64,000 bases of DNA from Dichotomicrobium thermohalophilum (GCF_003550175.1 NZ_QXDF01000001.1:1016501-1080500), one strand, 5' to 3'. Positions 1 to 10,731 are shown, counted from the stretch's first letter. The notes: generated from the sequence alone by a model not told the origin. Translations and numbers: made by a program.

Positions 1-1080
1 GATCAGGTCGAGCCCGTCCGGCGGGAATGGCGCAAGGCCGTTCGCGCCCGCCGGCCGCGCACCACGGAACAGCGCCATCTCGTCGACATAGCCCGCATCC
101 AGGAAGGCGCGCGCCACGGCCGGCCCGCCCTCGATCATCAGGCGGGTGATGCCGCGCTCGCTCAGCACCTGGAGGATGCTGCCCGGGGCGAGCCGGCCAT
201 CGGGCGTCAGCGCGCAGGACAGGCATTCGACCCCGATCGAACGCAGTCGCGCGATGTTGTCCGGCGGCGCGTCCACGCCATGCAGCACCCAGACGGGATG
301 GCTCGCTGCCGTGCGCGCCAGCTTGCTATCATGTGACAGATCGGCCCGCCGCGCGAGCACCACGCGCACCGGCGACCGCCAGCCGAGGCCTGGCAGGCGA
401 CAGGTCAGCGACGGGTCGTCGGTCTTTACCGTGCCATTGCCCACGAGGATCGCGTCGGCGCGCGCGCGCATCAGATGGGTGCGGGTTTGCGCAATCTTGT
501 CGGTGACGAACACCGGCTTGCCGCCGCCGCGTGGCACCAGTCCATCCGATCCGACCGCCAGCTTGAGCTGAACGAAGGGCCGGTTCTCGCGCATCCGCAG
601 GATATGGCCGAGCGAGATCCAGTGCGCTTCGTCGGTGTCTGCTGCGCGGCGCACCTCCACGCCTTGCGCGCGCAGGGCGTCCAGGCCCTTCCCGGCGACC
701 AGCGGATTGGGGTCCTCCACGGCGTAAATCAGCCGCTTGATGCCCGCCGCCGCGATGGCCTCGACGCAGGGCGGGCTTTTGCCGTAGTGACAGCACGGTT
801 CCATCGTCACGAACATCGTCGCGCCCCGAGCCGCCGTCGCGGCCATGCGCAGCGCCATGACCTCGGCATGGGGGCGCCCGCCAGGCGCCGTCCCGCCGAC
901 GCCTAGGATCACGCCGGTCGCCTCATTGGTCACGACCGCGCCCACGGCCGGGTTCGGCCAGGTCTGTCCCAACGGCGCGCGCGCAAAACGCAGTGCCAGA
1001 CGCATCGGCGTGCGCCGGCGCATGGCAAGGTCGTCGATCGGGTGGGTGAACGCCGCAAGGGCGCTTGTGTTATCGCTCAT
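1..1080 (-). CDS. ribD: Bifunctional riboflavin biosynthesis deaminase/reductase RibD (3' end beyond window)
   Basis: RibD deaminates diaminohydroxyphosphoribosylaminopyrimidine and then reduces its ribosyl side chain, the second and third steps of riboflavin synthesis, in the cytoplasm. Read from ATG 1080, the frame stays open for all 360 codons to the window edge, so only the last few residues and the stop are missing. The N-terminal deaminase domain shows the zinc-site HAE motif and the PCC...SPPC pattern. The C-terminal half (from about residue 155, [12 protein letters not shown]) is the reductase domain with the [15 protein letters not shown] stretch. The start overlaps the end of nrdR by 11 bases, so the two are almost certainly co-transcribed. 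The order glyA-nrdR-ribD is common in alphaproteobacteria. Confidence 0.93.
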   Translation of the reverse strand, partial: MSDNTSALAAFTHPIDDLAMRRRTPMRLALRFARAPLGQTWPNPAVGAVVTNEATGVILGVGGTAPGGRPHAEVMALRMAATAARGATMFVTMEPCCHYGKSPPCVEAIAAAGIKRLIYAVEDPNPLVAGKGLDALRAQGVEVRRAADTDEAHWISLGHILRMRENRPFVQLKLAVGSDGLVPRGGGKPVFVTDKIAQTRTHLMRARADAILVGNGTVKTDDPSLTCRLPGLGWRSPVRVVLARRADLSHDSKLARTAASHPVWVLHGVDAPPDNIARLRSIGVECLSCALTPDGRLAPGSILQVLSERGITRLMIEGGPAVARAFLDAGYVDEMALFRGARPAGANGLAPFPPDGLDLI

Positions 1081-1558
1081 CCGTGTGGTCGTCCACCGAC
1101 GCGAGCTGCTTCTCCGAGAGCTCGCTTAGCAGCTCTGCGAAGTCGCTGGCCTCGCGGAAATTCTTGTAGACCGAGGCATAGCGGACGTAAGCGACATCAT
1201 CCAGCGTCTTCAAGCCTTCCATAACCAGTTCGCCAATCCGCTGACTGCTGATCTCCGGCTCGCCCGAGCTTTCCATGCGCCGGACGATGCCGCTTACGAG
1301 CTGGTCGATACGTTCAGGTTCGACCGCCCGTTTCCGCGCGGCGATCTGGATGGAGCGCGCCAGTTTGTCACGGTCGAAGGGAACCCGGCGGCCGTTGCGC
1401 TTTATGATGGTCAGTTCGCGAAGCTGGATGCGCTCGAACGTGGTGAAGCGCCCCCCGCACTCGCCGCAGAACCGGCGTCGCCGGATGGCGCCGTTGTCTT
1501 CGGCAGGACGCGAATCTTTAACCTGCGTGTTAAGCGCTCCGCAGAACGGACATCTCAT
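1070..1558 (-). CDS. nrdR: Transcriptional repressor NrdR
   Basis: NrdR is a zinc-ribbon/ATP-cone repressor that senses ATP/dATP and represses ribonucleotide reductase operons through NrdR boxes. The 162-residue product begins MRCPFCG. Its zinc ribbon carries two CxxC pairs (CPFCG and CGECG), followed by [10 protein letters not shown] and an ATP-cone from about residue 50. An upstream in-frame start would add 14 residues, but the family invariably begins at the M-R/K-CPFC methionine, so ATG 1558 is chosen. It lies between glyA and ribD on the same strand. No NrdR box was searched for systematically. Confidence 0.95.
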   Translation of the reverse strand: MRCPFCGALNTQVKDSRPAEDNGAIRRRRFCGECGGRFTTFERIQLRELTIIKRNGRRVPFDRDKLARSIQIAARKRAVEPERIDQLVSGIVRRMESSGEPEISSQRIGELVMEGLKTLDDVAYVRYASVYKNFREASDFAELLSELSEKQLASVDDHTDER

Positions 1559-1637
1559 TTGACCGACCCTGTCGCCGTCAAAACCGGGTTTGCGGCGCAT
1601 TTGACGGAGGTTATCCGGGCAACTAGCAAAGGACGCT

Positions 1638-1661
1638 CCGGGCCAGCAGGCGCCAGCCCGG
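1638..1661. terminator. GC hairpin between glyA and nrdR
   Basis: A perfect 6-bp stem (CCGGGC at 1638-1643 pairing with GCCCGG at 1656-1661) with a 12-nt loop lies just after the glyA stop. No U-tract follows on the minus strand, so it may be a processing or partial-termination hairpin rather than a true intrinsic terminator. Confidence 0.35.
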
Positions 1662-1681
1662 ATCGGGTTATGTCTCGTTAA

Positions 1682-2998
1682 TCAGTATATCGGGAACCGG
1701 CCGCACAAATCCACCGCGCGGCGCTTCACTTCGGCCTCGACGGCCTGATTTGCATCCGAACCGTTGCGCGCAAGCCCGTCGAGCACTTCGAGGATCATCT
1801 CGCCGACGGCCTGGAACTCGGGCACACGGAAGCCGCGGGTCGTGCCGGCCGGCGAGCCGAGGCGGATACCCGAGGTGACGGTGGGTTTCTCCGGGTCGAA
1901 CGGCACGCCGTTCTTGTTGCAGGTGATGTGTGCGCGGCCCAGCGCCGTCTCCGCCGCCTTGCCCGTCAGGCCCTTCGGCCGCAGGTCCACGAGCACGACG
2001 TGGGTATCCGTTCCGCCCGAAACGATATCGAGCCCGCCGCCCTTCAGCGTTTCGCCGAGCGCCTTGGCGTTGTCGATCACTGCCTGCGAATAGACCTTGA
2101 ACTCCGGGCGCAGCGCCTCACCGAAAGCCACGGCCTTTCCGGCGATGACGTGCATCAGCGGACCGCCCTGCATGCCGGGGAACACCGCCGAATTGAACTT
2201 CTTCGCCAGGTCGGCATCGTCGGTCAGGATCATGCCGCCGCGCGGACCGCGTAGAGTCTTGTGAGTTGTCGTCGTGGCGACATGCGCGTGCGGGAACGGG
2301 CTGGGATGCACGCCCGCTGCGACCAGTCCCGCGAAATGAGCCATGTCGACCATGAGGTAGGCGCCGACACTGTCCGCGATCTGGCGGAAGCGCGCGAAGT
2401 CGATCTGGCGCGGATAGGCCGACCCGCCCGCGAGGATAATCTTCGGGCGATGTTCCTTAGCGAGCGCCTCGACCTGGTCGAAGTCGATGAGCGCATCTTC
2501 CTTGCGCACGCCGTAGTGGATGGCATTGAACCACTTACCGGAGATGTTGGGCGCTGCGCCATGCGTGAGATGGCCACCCGCGCTGAGGTCGAGCCCCATG
2601 ATGGTGTCGCCCGGCTTGATGAGCGCGAGGAACACCGCCTGGTTCGCCTGGCTGCCGGAGTTCGGCTGGACGTTGGCATAGCCGCAACCGAACAGGCGCG
2701 TCGCCCGCTCGATTGCCAGGTTCTCGGCGATATCAACATACTGGCAGCCGCCGTAATAGCGCTTGCCCGGGTAACCTTCGGCATACTTGTTCGTCAGCAC
2801 CGAGCCAACCGCTTCGAGCACGGCCTGCGAGACGATGTTCTCGGAGGCGATCAGCTCGATCTCCTCGCGTTGGCGCTTCAACTCAAGCCCGATCGCCTCG
2901 GCGATTTCGGGGTCGCTCTCGGCCAGCGACTTCGTGAAGAAGTCCTGCTGTTCCGGTGTGGCAAACTTCGTCTCAGGCTCGAAATCGCTGACGGTCAT
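1682..2998 (-). CDS. glyA: Serine hydroxymethyltransferase
   Basis: This PLP enzyme interconverts serine and glycine while charging tetrahydrofolate with a C1 unit, in the cytoplasm. The 438-residue protein has the family's full length. The PLP lysine is K247 in [14 protein letters not shown], and IASENIVS near the N-terminus and [13 protein letters not shown] are also typical. ATG 2998 is chosen because GAGGAGG lies 5-10 bases upstream and the product then matches the usual N-terminus. A further upstream start would add 24 residues of unrelated composition. It is followed by nrdR and ribD on the same strand. Confidence 0.97.
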   Translation of the reverse strand: MTVSDFEPETKFATPEQQDFFTKSLAESDPEIAEAIGLELKRQREEIELIASENIVSQAVLEAVGSVLTNKYAEGYPGKRYYGGCQYVDIAENLAIERATRLFGCGYANVQPNSGSQANQAVFLALIKPGDTIMGLDLSAGGHLTHGAAPNISGKWFNAIHYGVRKEDALIDFDQVEALAKEHRPKIILAGGSAYPRQIDFARFRQIADSVGAYLMVDMAHFAGLVAAGVHPSPFPHAHVATTTTHKTLRGPRGGMILTDDADLAKKFNSAVFPGMQGGPLMHVIAGKAVAFGEALRPEFKVYSQAVIDNAKALGETLKGGGLDIVSGGTDTHVVLVDLRPKGLTGKAAETALGRAHITCNKNGVPFDPEKPTVTSGIRLGSPAGTTRGFRVPEFQAVGEMILEVLDGLARNGSDANQAVEAEVKRRAVDLCGRFPIY

Positions 2999-3029
2999 GG
3001 GAGCCTCCTCGCTGAAATGTTGGGGATCG

Positions 3030-3062
3030 GGCGTCCTCAGCGCCGGAATGAAGCGCGACGCC
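3030..3062 (-). promoter_or_regulatory. Structured 5' leader hairpin of glyA
   Basis: About 30 bases before the glyA start the leader can fold into a two-part hairpin. GGCGTC (3030-3035, plus-strand reading) pairs with GACGCC (3057-3062), and an inner GCGC/GCGC pair (3040-3043 with 3053-3056) is offset by a 4-nt bulge. It is seen in the sequence only. I do not recognise a named riboswitch. Confidence 0.35.
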
Positions 3063-3126
3063 TCTCTCATCGTGTGGGGAGCTTACGGTCCGCCGCAAAA
3101 AGATACAACCCGGGGGGCCAGCGACG

Positions 3127-3675
3127 CTAGTTCAGTTGCGTCAGCCCGTCGCCAAAACCCGTCAGGTCAATGGGCACGCCAATGCCTTCTTCCGGCGTCT
3201 GAAAGATGATGAAGATGGCGTTCTTGCCGGAGCGCATCTTCTCCATCAGCTTGTCGTCCGCCACGACCTCAGCGACGCACCCGACTTGTCCACATTTAAG
3301 GAAAGGCGCGTGGCCGACGTCCTCGCCGTCGATCTTGAGTCCAAGCCCTGTGGGCAGCAGAACGCCAAGGGGTGCGACAACCCGCAACAGCTTCTTGTCC
3401 CCGCTGAACGAGCGCAAGAAGATGATCGTGAGCGAGACGTTCTTGCGGTCTTCAGCCTTCACGCTCTGGACGAGAGCGCACTTTTCGGCGCGCGCCCCTG
3501 GCGGGCGCCCGCAGCGCACCTGCCAGGCCCCAACCGTGGTCTTGAGTTCGCTCTGGCTGAACTGCGCCTTGGCGGGCGTATTCCCGGCATCGGCCATCGC
3601 GAGGGCCGTCGCAACGGCAAGAAGAAAAGCGGAAAAGGCAAGCCGTCCTGTCACTGGCGCTTTCAAACGGTCCAT
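3127..3675 (-). CDS. Invasion-associated locus B (IalB) family secreted protein
   Basis: The 182-residue product has a signal peptide (MDRLKAPVTGR, then a hydrophobic stretch ending near AKAQ, about residues 1-37). The IalB core follows: VGAWQVRCG, a Cys pair near KCGQVGC, and the TIIFLRSF and GVLLPTGLGLKID segments. IalB-family proteins are periplasmic or secreted in alphaproteobacteria. The name comes from Bartonella, and the biochemical role in free-living bacteria is unknown. ATG 3675 gives the cleanest signal peptide; an upstream start would place 37 polar residues before it. It sits upstream of glyA on the same strand, separated by 128 bases, and diverges from coxB. Confidence 0.85.
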   Translation of the reverse strand: MDRLKAPVTGRLAFSAFLLAVATALAMADAGNTPAKAQFSQSELKTTVGAWQVRCGRPPGARAEKCALVQSVKAEDRKNVSLTIIFLRSFSGDKKLLRVVAPLGVLLPTGLGLKIDGEDVGHAPFLKCGQVGCVAEVVADDKLMEKMRSGKNAIFIIFQTPEEGIGVPIDLTGFGDGLTQLN

Positions 3676-4065
3676 CACGTCCTGAAAGTTGGCTTGAACA
3701 TCGCCCCGGCTTCCGGGGGCGTTGTGTCGGCTTGAATGGCATCGGCTATAGGGCGCAGAACCGATGCGCGCAAGCCTCACTTGCACGAGCGGGTCACTGC
3801 GTGCTCAATGCGGCTGAATTGCGACGTTGCGGAGGAGAGCGCCGCTGGATCAGATCGCTGGTGCGTAGTTATGCCGCATCCATCGGCCCGGTGGGTTGGC
3901 TTACCGGATCACGTACAGATGCGTTAATTTGAATAGTTGCGAGGCGCGCGCCTTTGCCGCTATTGCAAGGGGATACAAACGCGGTCGTCGTGCGTTAAGT
4001 TAGAAAAGCAAACGCAGATAAGCCGTTGCACGATCAGGCCGGAGAACAAGGGAGATCGCGAAAGC
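3676..4065. other. 390-bp divergent intergenic region between the ialB-like gene and coxB
   Basis: This stretch separates two divergently read genes and must hold both promoters. It is somewhat less GC-rich towards coxB. TTGCAA at 3963 and nearby A+T-rich bases are possible promoter parts, but no pair of hexamers with correct spacing stands out. No convincing gene is seen in it. An open frame running into coxB from 3937 is better read as its leader. Confidence 0.5.
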
Positions 4066-4965
4066 ATGAGAGTCGGGGCTGTGTTGAAAACGGCGCTGAG
4101 GAGCCTGCCGCGGGCCGGTGCGCTTGCTGCGCTGATGAGCATCCTGGCCGCGCCTGTTGCAATGGCGGCGCAGCCGGAGCCGTGGGGGCTGAACCTGCAG
4201 GAAGCGGCGTCGCCGATCATGGAGCAGATGGTCGATTTCCATAACCTGCTGCTCGTGATCATCACCGCCATCACGGTCTTCGTCACGGCCCTGCTGGTCT
4301 GGGCGATGATCCGCTACAATCGTCGTGCGAACCCGGAGCCGGCGAAATTCCATCACAACACGACCCTCGAGGTTCTGTGGACGGTGGTGCCGATCCTCAT
4401 CCTGGTCGTGATCGCGATCCCATCCTTCCGGCTGCTCTACGCGCAGCACAGCTATCCCAAGCCGGACGTGACCATCAAGGCGACGGGCTACCAGTGGTAC
4501 TGGGAATACGAATATCCCGAGCCGGGTTTCTCGTTCGGCTCGTTCATGGTCGAGGATGCTGATCTGCAGCCGGATCAGCCACGCCTGCTTGCCGTGGATG
4601 CCGAGGTCGTGGTGCCGGTCGACAAGACGGTGCAAGTGTTGGTGACGGCTGCTGACGTCATGCACAACTGGACCGTGCCTGCCTTCGGCTCAAAGATCGA
4701 CGCCATCCCGGGCCGCGTGAACCGCACCTGGTTCAAGGCGACCGAGACGGGAACATTCTATGGGCAATGTTCGGAACTTTGTGGCACGCGCCACGCCTTC
4801 ATGCCGATCGCGGTGCGTGTCGTGACGCAGGAGGAATACGACGCCTGGCTCGAACAGGCGAAGCAGGAATATGCACAAAAGGGGCATTTGGACGAGACGC
4901 TTTTGGCGACAGGGGAGCCGCTGGACGTGCCTGCCAAGACGCGGCTCGCGTCCGCGAGCGAGTAA
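4066..4965 (+). CDS. coxB: Cytochrome c oxidase subunit II
   Basis: Subunit II of the aa3-type oxidase holds the binuclear CuA centre that takes electrons from cytochrome c. The 299-residue product has a signal peptide ending near AMAAQ (about residue 33), two transmembrane helices (about 50-75 and 95-115) and a periplasmic cupredoxin domain. The CuA ligands are visible: H in MHNWTVPAFG, then GQCSELCGTRHAFM, giving two Cys, His and Met. The aromatic GYQWYWEYEYPE patch is the electron entry region. ATG 4066 is chosen because GGAGA lies just upstream and the signal peptide begins there. It is the first gene of the cox block. Confidence 0.97.
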   Translation: MRVGAVLKTALRSLPRAGALAALMSILAAPVAMAAQPEPWGLNLQEAASPIMEQMVDFHNLLLVIITAITVFVTALLVWAMIRYNRRANPEPAKFHHNTTLEVLWTVVPILILVVIAIPSFRLLYAQHSYPKPDVTIKATGYQWYWEYEYPEPGFSFGSFMVEDADLQPDQPRLLAVDAEVVVPVDKTVQVLVTAADVMHNWTVPAFGSKIDAIPGRVNRTWFKATETGTFYGQCSELCGTRHAFMPIAVRVVTQEEYDAWLEQAKQEYAQKGHLDETLLATGEPLDVPAKTRLASASE

Positions 4966-4987
4966 CGCCGGCACTCGCGCATCGTGA

Positions 4988-6604
<1,617 letters not shown>

Positions 6605-6622
6605 GCGGCGCACGGGAACGCA

Positions 6623-6652
6623 GGGCGGGACCGTGAACGCGCGGTCCCGCCC
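6623..6652 (+). promoter_or_regulatory. Perfect 11-bp hairpin between coxA and ctaB
   Basis: GGGCGGGACCG (6623-6633) pairs exactly with CGGTCCCGCCC (6642-6652) around an 8-nt loop, 19 bases after the coxA stop. No T-run follows. It could be an mRNA 3'-end stabiliser or attenuator that sets coxA levels above the downstream assembly genes. Confidence 0.6.
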
Positions 6653-6672
6653 CAACGCGATAAAAGCAAAGC

Positions 6673-7656
6673 ATGACGGACCAGAGCGTACCTTTCGACA
6701 TCACGCGCCAGGAGGCGCCGCAGCCGCAAGGCTTTGGTAGCGGACGCCACGGGCCCGCGCGTTCGCAGGCGGTCGGAACCGGCGAGTTGCGCGATTACTG
6801 GCTGTTGCTCAAGCCGCGCGTAATGTCGCTGTCGATCTTTACGGCCTTCGCCGGCATGATCGCCGCGCCAGGGGCGATCCACCCCGTGCTCGCCCTTGCC
6901 GCGCTGCTGGCGATCGCGGCTGGCGCCGGCGCGGCGGGCGCACTGAATATGTGGTACGACGCCGACATCGACGCCGTGATGCAGCGGACGGCCAAGCGCC
7001 CGCTGCCCCGTGGACGCGTCTCGCGCGACGAGGTGCTGACACTGGGAATTGTCCTCGGCGCAGGCTCGGTCCTTTGCCTCGGCACAATGGTCAACTGGGT
7101 CGCCGGCGCACTTCTGGCGGGTACGATCCTGTTCTATCTCGTTATCTACACGATGTGGCTGAAGCGGCGCACGCCGCAGAACATCGTGATCGGCGGCGCG
7201 GCGGGCGCGTTCCCGCCCATGATCGGCTGGGCGGCCGTCACCGGGTCGGTTTCGCTCGAAAGCCTGGTTCTGTTCGCCATCATCTTCTTCTGGACACCGC
7301 CGCACTTCTGGGCGCTGGCGTTGGTGCGCAGCCAGGATTACCAGCGCGCGGGCGTGCCGATGCTGCCGGTTGTCGCGGGCGCAGACGCAACGCGCTGGCA
7401 AATCCTGATCTACAGCGTGCTGCTGGCGCCGCTCGGCATTGCGCCTACGCTGTTCGGCTTCGCTTCTGTTGGCTATGCGATCGTCGCCGGCGCGCTGGGG
7501 GCGGGTCTCCTCGCGCTCGCGCTTGAAACCTGGCGTTGGCGCGAAGGCCCGGCGGCGGACCGCGCCGCGCGGCGGCTGTTCAAGTTTTCGATCCTGTATC
7601 TGTTCGGCATCTTCGGCGCGCTGGTCGTGGATCACATTGCCGGATGGGCGATCTAG
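6673..7656 (+). CDS. ctaB: Protoheme IX farnesyltransferase (heme O synthase)
   Basis: CtaB attaches a farnesyl tail to heme b, making heme O on the way to heme A for subunit I. The 327-residue membrane protein has the UbiA-prenyltransferase pattern. The first aspartate-rich motif is in [20 protein letters not shown], the second region is around [20 protein letters not shown], and seven to nine hydrophobic helices are spread across it. About 40 N-terminal residues are polar. It lies between coxA and the small coxF-like gene, as in other alphaproteobacterial cox operons. Confidence 0.95.
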   Translation: MTDQSVPFDITRQEAPQPQGFGSGRHGPARSQAVGTGELRDYWLLLKPRVMSLSIFTAFAGMIAAPGAIHPVLALAALLAIAAGAGAAGALNMWYDADIDAVMQRTAKRPLPRGRVSRDEVLTLGIVLGAGSVLCLGTMVNWVAGALLAGTILFYLVIYTMWLKRRTPQNIVIGGAAGAFPPMIGWAAVTGSVSLESLVLFAIIFFWTPPHFWALALVRSQDYQRAGVPMLPVVAGADATRWQILIYSVLLAPLGIAPTLFGFASVGYAIVAGALGAGLLALALETWRWREGPAADRAARRLFKFSILYLFGIFGALVVDHIAGWAI

Positions 7657-7669
7657 GGAAAGAGGTTAT

Positions 7670-7873
7670 ATGTCGGAGAGCGAGACCAGCCATGCCGAAA
7701 ACGAACGCGCGGAGGAGCGGGACGCGCAGGCGCGGGAGGAAGAGCGTATTCTCCGCGAGCGCCGGCGCAAGCGCTCGATCGCGCTGGCTTGGGTGCTGGT
7801 TGCGCTGGCGATCCTGTTTTTCGTTGTCACGATCGTGCGGCTGGGGCCGATGGTCGCCAACCGCCCGCTTTGA
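7670..7873 (+). CDS. Small single-pass membrane protein of the cox cluster (CoxF/CtaF-like)
   Basis: This 67-residue product starts at ATG 7670, 14 bases after the ctaB stop, with GAAAGAGG just upstream. A strongly charged N-terminal half (rich in E and R, about residues 1-36) is followed by one transmembrane helix (SIALAWVLVALAILFFVVTI) and a short tail. Small proteins of this shape occupy this exact position between ctaB and ctaG in many alphaproteobacteria and are called CoxF or CtaF. Their function is not settled. A longer in-frame extension upstream exists but overlaps ctaB and lacks its own ribosome site. Confidence 0.85.
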   Translation: MSESETSHAENERAEERDAQAREEERILRERRRKRSIALAWVLVALAILFFVVTIVRLGPMVANRPL

Positions 7874-7898
7874 CGCGTAAGAGAGGCGGTCAATAGCG

Positions 7899-8543
7899 AT
7901 GAGCGAGAACCGGAACGACACGAGAGAGACTGTCAGAACGGAACAGCAGGCGCGCCCCCACAACACGCGCGCCCTGCGCCGAACTGTGCTGCCGCTGCTG
8001 CTGATCGTGGGCGGCATGACCGGTCTGTCCTTTGCCGCGGTCCCGCTATATGACCTGTTCTGCCGCGTTACAGGCTACGGCGGCACGACTCAGGTCGCGG
8101 ATGCGGGGTCGACCGAGGTGCTCGACCGGAAGATCACGATCCGCTTCGACGCAAACATCTCACCGAAGCTGGACTGGAACTTCAAGCCTGCCCAGACCTC
8201 GATGGATGTGAAGATCGGCGAGTCGGCGCTGGCGGTCTACGAGGCGCACAACCCGACCGACAAGCCGCTGGCAGGGACGGCGACGTACAACGTCACGCCC
8301 GAGATCGCGGGCTACTACTTCAGCAAGGTGCAGTGTTTCTGCTTTACCGAGCAGACGCTGGAGCCGGGCCGGCGCATGGACATGCCGGTGAGCTTCTTCG
8401 TCGATCCGGCGATCATGGACGACCCGGAAGCCCGAGAGATCGAAGAGATCACGCTGTCCTACACCTTCTTCCCGATGAAGGGGGAAACGCAGACCGGCGC
8501 GGCCGAGGGCAGGTCCGAGAAAAGGATCGCGGCGGCGCAATAG
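7899..8543 (+). CDS. ctaG: Cytochrome c oxidase copper assembly protein CtaG (Cox11)
   Basis: CtaG/Cox11 delivers copper to the CuB site of subunit I. The 214-residue protein is anchored by one N-terminal helix (about residues 30-50, VLPLLLIVGGMTGLSFAAV) followed by the conserved PLYDLFCRVTGYGGTTQ. The periplasmic immunoglobulin-like domain carries the copper-binding CFCF motif in KVQCFCFTEQTLEPG. It lies between the coxF-like gene and coxC on the same strand. Confidence 0.97.
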   Translation: MSENRNDTRETVRTEQQARPHNTRALRRTVLPLLLIVGGMTGLSFAAVPLYDLFCRVTGYGGTTQVADAGSTEVLDRKITIRFDANISPKLDWNFKPAQTSMDVKIGESALAVYEAHNPTDKPLAGTATYNVTPEIAGYYFSKVQCFCFTEQTLEPGRRMDMPVSFFVDPAIMDDPEAREIEEITLSYTFFPMKGETQTGAAEGRSEKRIAAAQ

Positions 8544-8572
8544 CGCGGGTATAAAACGCAACCAAGAAGAAG

Positions 8573-8587
8573 AGGCGCGCGGCGCCT
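8573..8587 (+). other. Small GC hairpin in the ctaG-coxC spacer
   Basis: AGGCGC (8573-8578) pairs with GCGCCT (8582-8587) across a 3-nt loop, about 30 bases before the coxC start. The ribosome-binding GGAGAGG follows immediately. It could modulate coxC translation. Confidence 0.35.
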
Positions 8588-8617
8588 GCAGGAGAGGATA
8601 GGGGAAGAGACGACGTC

Positions 8618-9523
8618 ATGGCCGAAGCGCATACCAAGCAGCATGATTACCATCTGGTCGAGCCGAGCCCTTGGCCGCTCGTAGGGTCGATTTCAGCCTT
8701 CGTTCTGGCGCTCGGGGCCATCGCCTGGATGCGCACCGGCCAGGGCGGCCTTCTCGGCGTGCAGGGGTCGTGGATGTTCTTCGTCGGCCTGCTCGGCGTT
8801 CTGGTCACGATGATCGGGTGGTGGCGCGACGTCGTGCACGAGTCGGTCGTCGAGCGCGCGCACACGCCGGTGGTGCAGCTTCATCTGCGCTACGGCATGA
8901 TCCTGTTCATCGCGTCCGAGGTGATGTTCTTCGTCGCCTGGTTCTGGGCGTATTTCGACGCGGCGCTGTTTCCGGCCGCGGAAACGCTGCCCGGGACAGA
9001 CCAGATGGTCGGCGTCGTCGGCCGTCACGAGGCGACGGGGGGACAATGGCCGCCGGCGGCCACGGGCGACGGGCGCTTCGTCTCCACGTTCGATCCGTGG
9101 GGGCTGCCGCTGGTCAACACGCTGGTGTTGTTGTTGTCGGGTACGACCGTGACCTGGGCGCACCACTCCCTCTTGCAGAATGACCGGCGCGGACTTATCT
9201 GGGGGCTTGTGTTGACGATCCTGCTGGGCATGCTTTTCACGGCTCTGCAGGCTTATGAGTACATGCACGCCGCGTTCGATTTCTCGGGCTTCATTTACGG
9301 CTCGATCTTCTTCATGGCGACGGGCTTCCACGGCGCGCATGTGATCATCGGCACGATATTCCTGATCGTTGTGCTGATCCGGTCGCTCGCCGGGCACTTT
9401 ACGCCTGAGAAGCATTTTGGCTTTGAGGCGGCGGCCTGGTACTGGCACTTCGTCGATGTTGTCTGGCTGTTCCTGTTCGCCAGCATCTACGTTTGGGGCG
9501 CAGGCACGCCAGGCGCGCACTAG
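8618..9523 (+). CDS. coxC: Cytochrome c oxidase subunit III
   Basis: Subunit III stabilises the oxidase core and supports proton uptake. The 301-residue membrane protein begins with the typical [16 protein letters not shown]. It has seven helices and the signature segments [31 protein letters not shown] and [16 protein letters not shown], the last containing the conserved WHFVD. The loop around residues 115-150 is somewhat long. The gene is preceded by GGAGAGG and GGGGAAGAG and ends the oxidase subunit genes of this block. Confidence 0.97.
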   Translation: MAEAHTKQHDYHLVEPSPWPLVGSISAFVLALGAIAWMRTGQGGLLGVQGSWMFFVGLLGVLVTMIGWWRDVVHESVVERAHTPVVQLHLRYGMILFIASEVMFFVAWFWAYFDAALFPAAETLPGTDQMVGVVGRHEATGGQWPPAATGDGRFVSTFDPWGLPLVNTLVLLLSGTTVTWAHHSLLQNDRRGLIWGLVLTILLGMLFTALQAYEYMHAAFDFSGFIYGSIFFMATGFHGAHVIIGTIFLIVVLIRSLAGHFTPEKHFGFEAAAWYWHFVDVVWLFLFASIYVWGAGTPGAH

Positions 9524-9562
9524 AGGACGCGACGGCGCTGAAAGGCGCTTTACGGGAAGGCA

Positions 9563-9928
9563 ATGGCAAGCACACGGCCAGCTTTGAATGGCGCGCTCGG
9601 ACGTTGCCCACGATGCGGCGTCGGGCGCCTGTTCGAGAGCTTTCTTGAGCTCGCCAGCGAATGCCCGAAATGCGGGCTGAGCTATGACTTTGCGGACGCG
9701 GGCGACGGCCCTCCCGTGTTTGTGTCGTTCCTGGCAGGCTTTCTGGTCTGCGGCGGCGCAGTGTGGACCGAGCTGGCTTACCAGCCCCCCTATTGGGTGC
9801 ACGCTCTGGTCTGGCTGCCGCTGGCCCTGCTTATACCGCTGGCGTTGCTGCGACCGACGAAGGGCCTGTTGATCGGCCTGCAATACCGGCACAGCGCCGG
9901 CGAAGGTCAGAGCGCCGAGCGCTCGTGA
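9563..9928 (+). CDS. DUF983 family membrane protein
   Basis: This 121-residue protein has an N-terminal zinc-ribbon-like pair (RCPRCGVGRLF and ECPKCGLSYDF, four cysteines) and two hydrophobic helices (about 50-72 and 76-98). That is the pattern of the DUF983 family, which often sits directly behind coxC in alphaproteobacteria, usually before surf1. Its function is unknown, and a role in oxidase biogenesis is only inferred from position. Here surf1 does not follow. Confidence 0.85.
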   Translation: MASTRPALNGALGRCPRCGVGRLFESFLELASECPKCGLSYDFADAGDGPPVFVSFLAGFLVCGGAVWTELAYQPPYWVHALVWLPLALLIPLALLRPTKGLLIGLQYRHSAGEGQSAERS

Positions 9929-10049
9929 CACTGACAAGCGGGGGATTTGCGACCGTTGCGTGGCATTTTGTCCCGCCCCGTGCGAAAATCTGCGCCGGGC
10001 GGTCAGGGGGCCTTGTCGGTCAGAAATTTTTCACTTGAATCTCGCGCTT

Positions 10050-10071
10050 GAGGCAGGCAGAACCCTGCCTC
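10050..10071 (+). promoter_or_regulatory. Hairpin in the speD leader
   Basis: GAGGCAGG (10050-10057) pairs perfectly with CCTGCCTC (10064-10071) around a 6-nt loop, 46 bases before speD. The flanking 190-base spacer contains no gene. A polyamine- or AdoMet-responsive leader is possible, but I recognise no named motif. Confidence 0.45.
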
Positions 10072-10117
10072 GTTCACTCAGTGTGTTCGGTCATCTACTG
10101 GTTGGGGAGGACGCCAT

Positions 10118-10627
10118 ATGGCTTACGATGACGCCCTCTTCCAATTGGGGATGGACTTGGATCCTGGTTCAAGCACCGCCCAAACGGAAGAAAAATCACT
10201 CTCTCGTTCCGCGGAAACGGAAGCGGACGATCGGAAGGACTATTTCTGCGAGCGGGACGGAGTCCGTTTCGCTGGCACGCATCTCATCGTCGATCTGATG
10301 AATGCGAAGCATATCGACGATGTCGCGCATGTCGAGGAGACCTTCCGACGATGCGTGGAAGAGGCGGGCGCGACCCTGCTGCATATCAACATGCATCATT
10401 TCACGCCCAATGGCGGCGTGACGGGGGTAGCTGTTCTCGCCGAGTCGCATATCAGTATCCACAGCTGGCCGGAATACGGCTATGCTGCGCTGGATATCTT
10501 CATGTGCGGTGAAGCGGATCCGCATGCTGCGATTCCGGTGTTGCGCGATGCTTTCGAACCGGAGCAAGTCGTGGTGACCGAGCATCTGCGCGGCCGCCAC
10601 GTCTGGGAAGTTGCGGAGGCTGCCTAA
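10118..10627 (+). CDS. speD: S-adenosylmethionine decarboxylase proenzyme
   Basis: SpeD decarboxylates AdoMet to supply the aminopropyl donor for spermidine. It is made as a proenzyme that cleaves itself to create a pyruvoyl group. The cleavage site is visible in LAESHISIHSWPEYGYAALD, at E109-S110. GTHLIVDLMNA and LHINMHHFTPNGGVTG are also conserved. The 169-residue length is longer than the short prokaryotic form because of about 40 extra acidic N-terminal residues, so a later start cannot be excluded, although GGGGAGG lies just before ATG 10118. speE follows on the same strand. Confidence 0.95.
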   Translation: MAYDDALFQLGMDLDPGSSTAQTEEKSLSRSAETEADDRKDYFCERDGVRFAGTHLIVDLMNAKHIDDVAHVEETFRRCVEEAGATLLHINMHHFTPNGGVTGVAVLAESHISIHSWPEYGYAALDIFMCGEADPHAAIPVLRDAFEPEQVVVTEHLRGRHVWEVAEAA

Positions 10628-10656
10628 AGCGGCTTCACTGCGCTGGAGACGGGATT

Positions 10657-10687
10657 CGGGCCGCGGTCATGACATGGCTGCGGCCCG
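10657..10687 (+). other. Intercistronic hairpin between speD and speE
   Basis: CGGGCCGC (10657-10664) pairs perfectly with GCGGCCCG (10680-10687) around a 15-nt loop that itself contains the short palindrome GTCATGAC. There is no T-run. It may act in mRNA processing or partial termination within the spermidine operon. Confidence 0.45.
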
Positions 10688-10731
10688 CTTCGCTTGAAAC
10701 GCTCATCTGCCCTTGTCTGCAGGAGGTCGTC

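Noticed and set aside
8693-9937. Long minus-strand frame across coxC and DUF983
   Set aside because: It lies opposite unmistakable coxC and DUF983 reading frames, and its product is low-complexity and charged.
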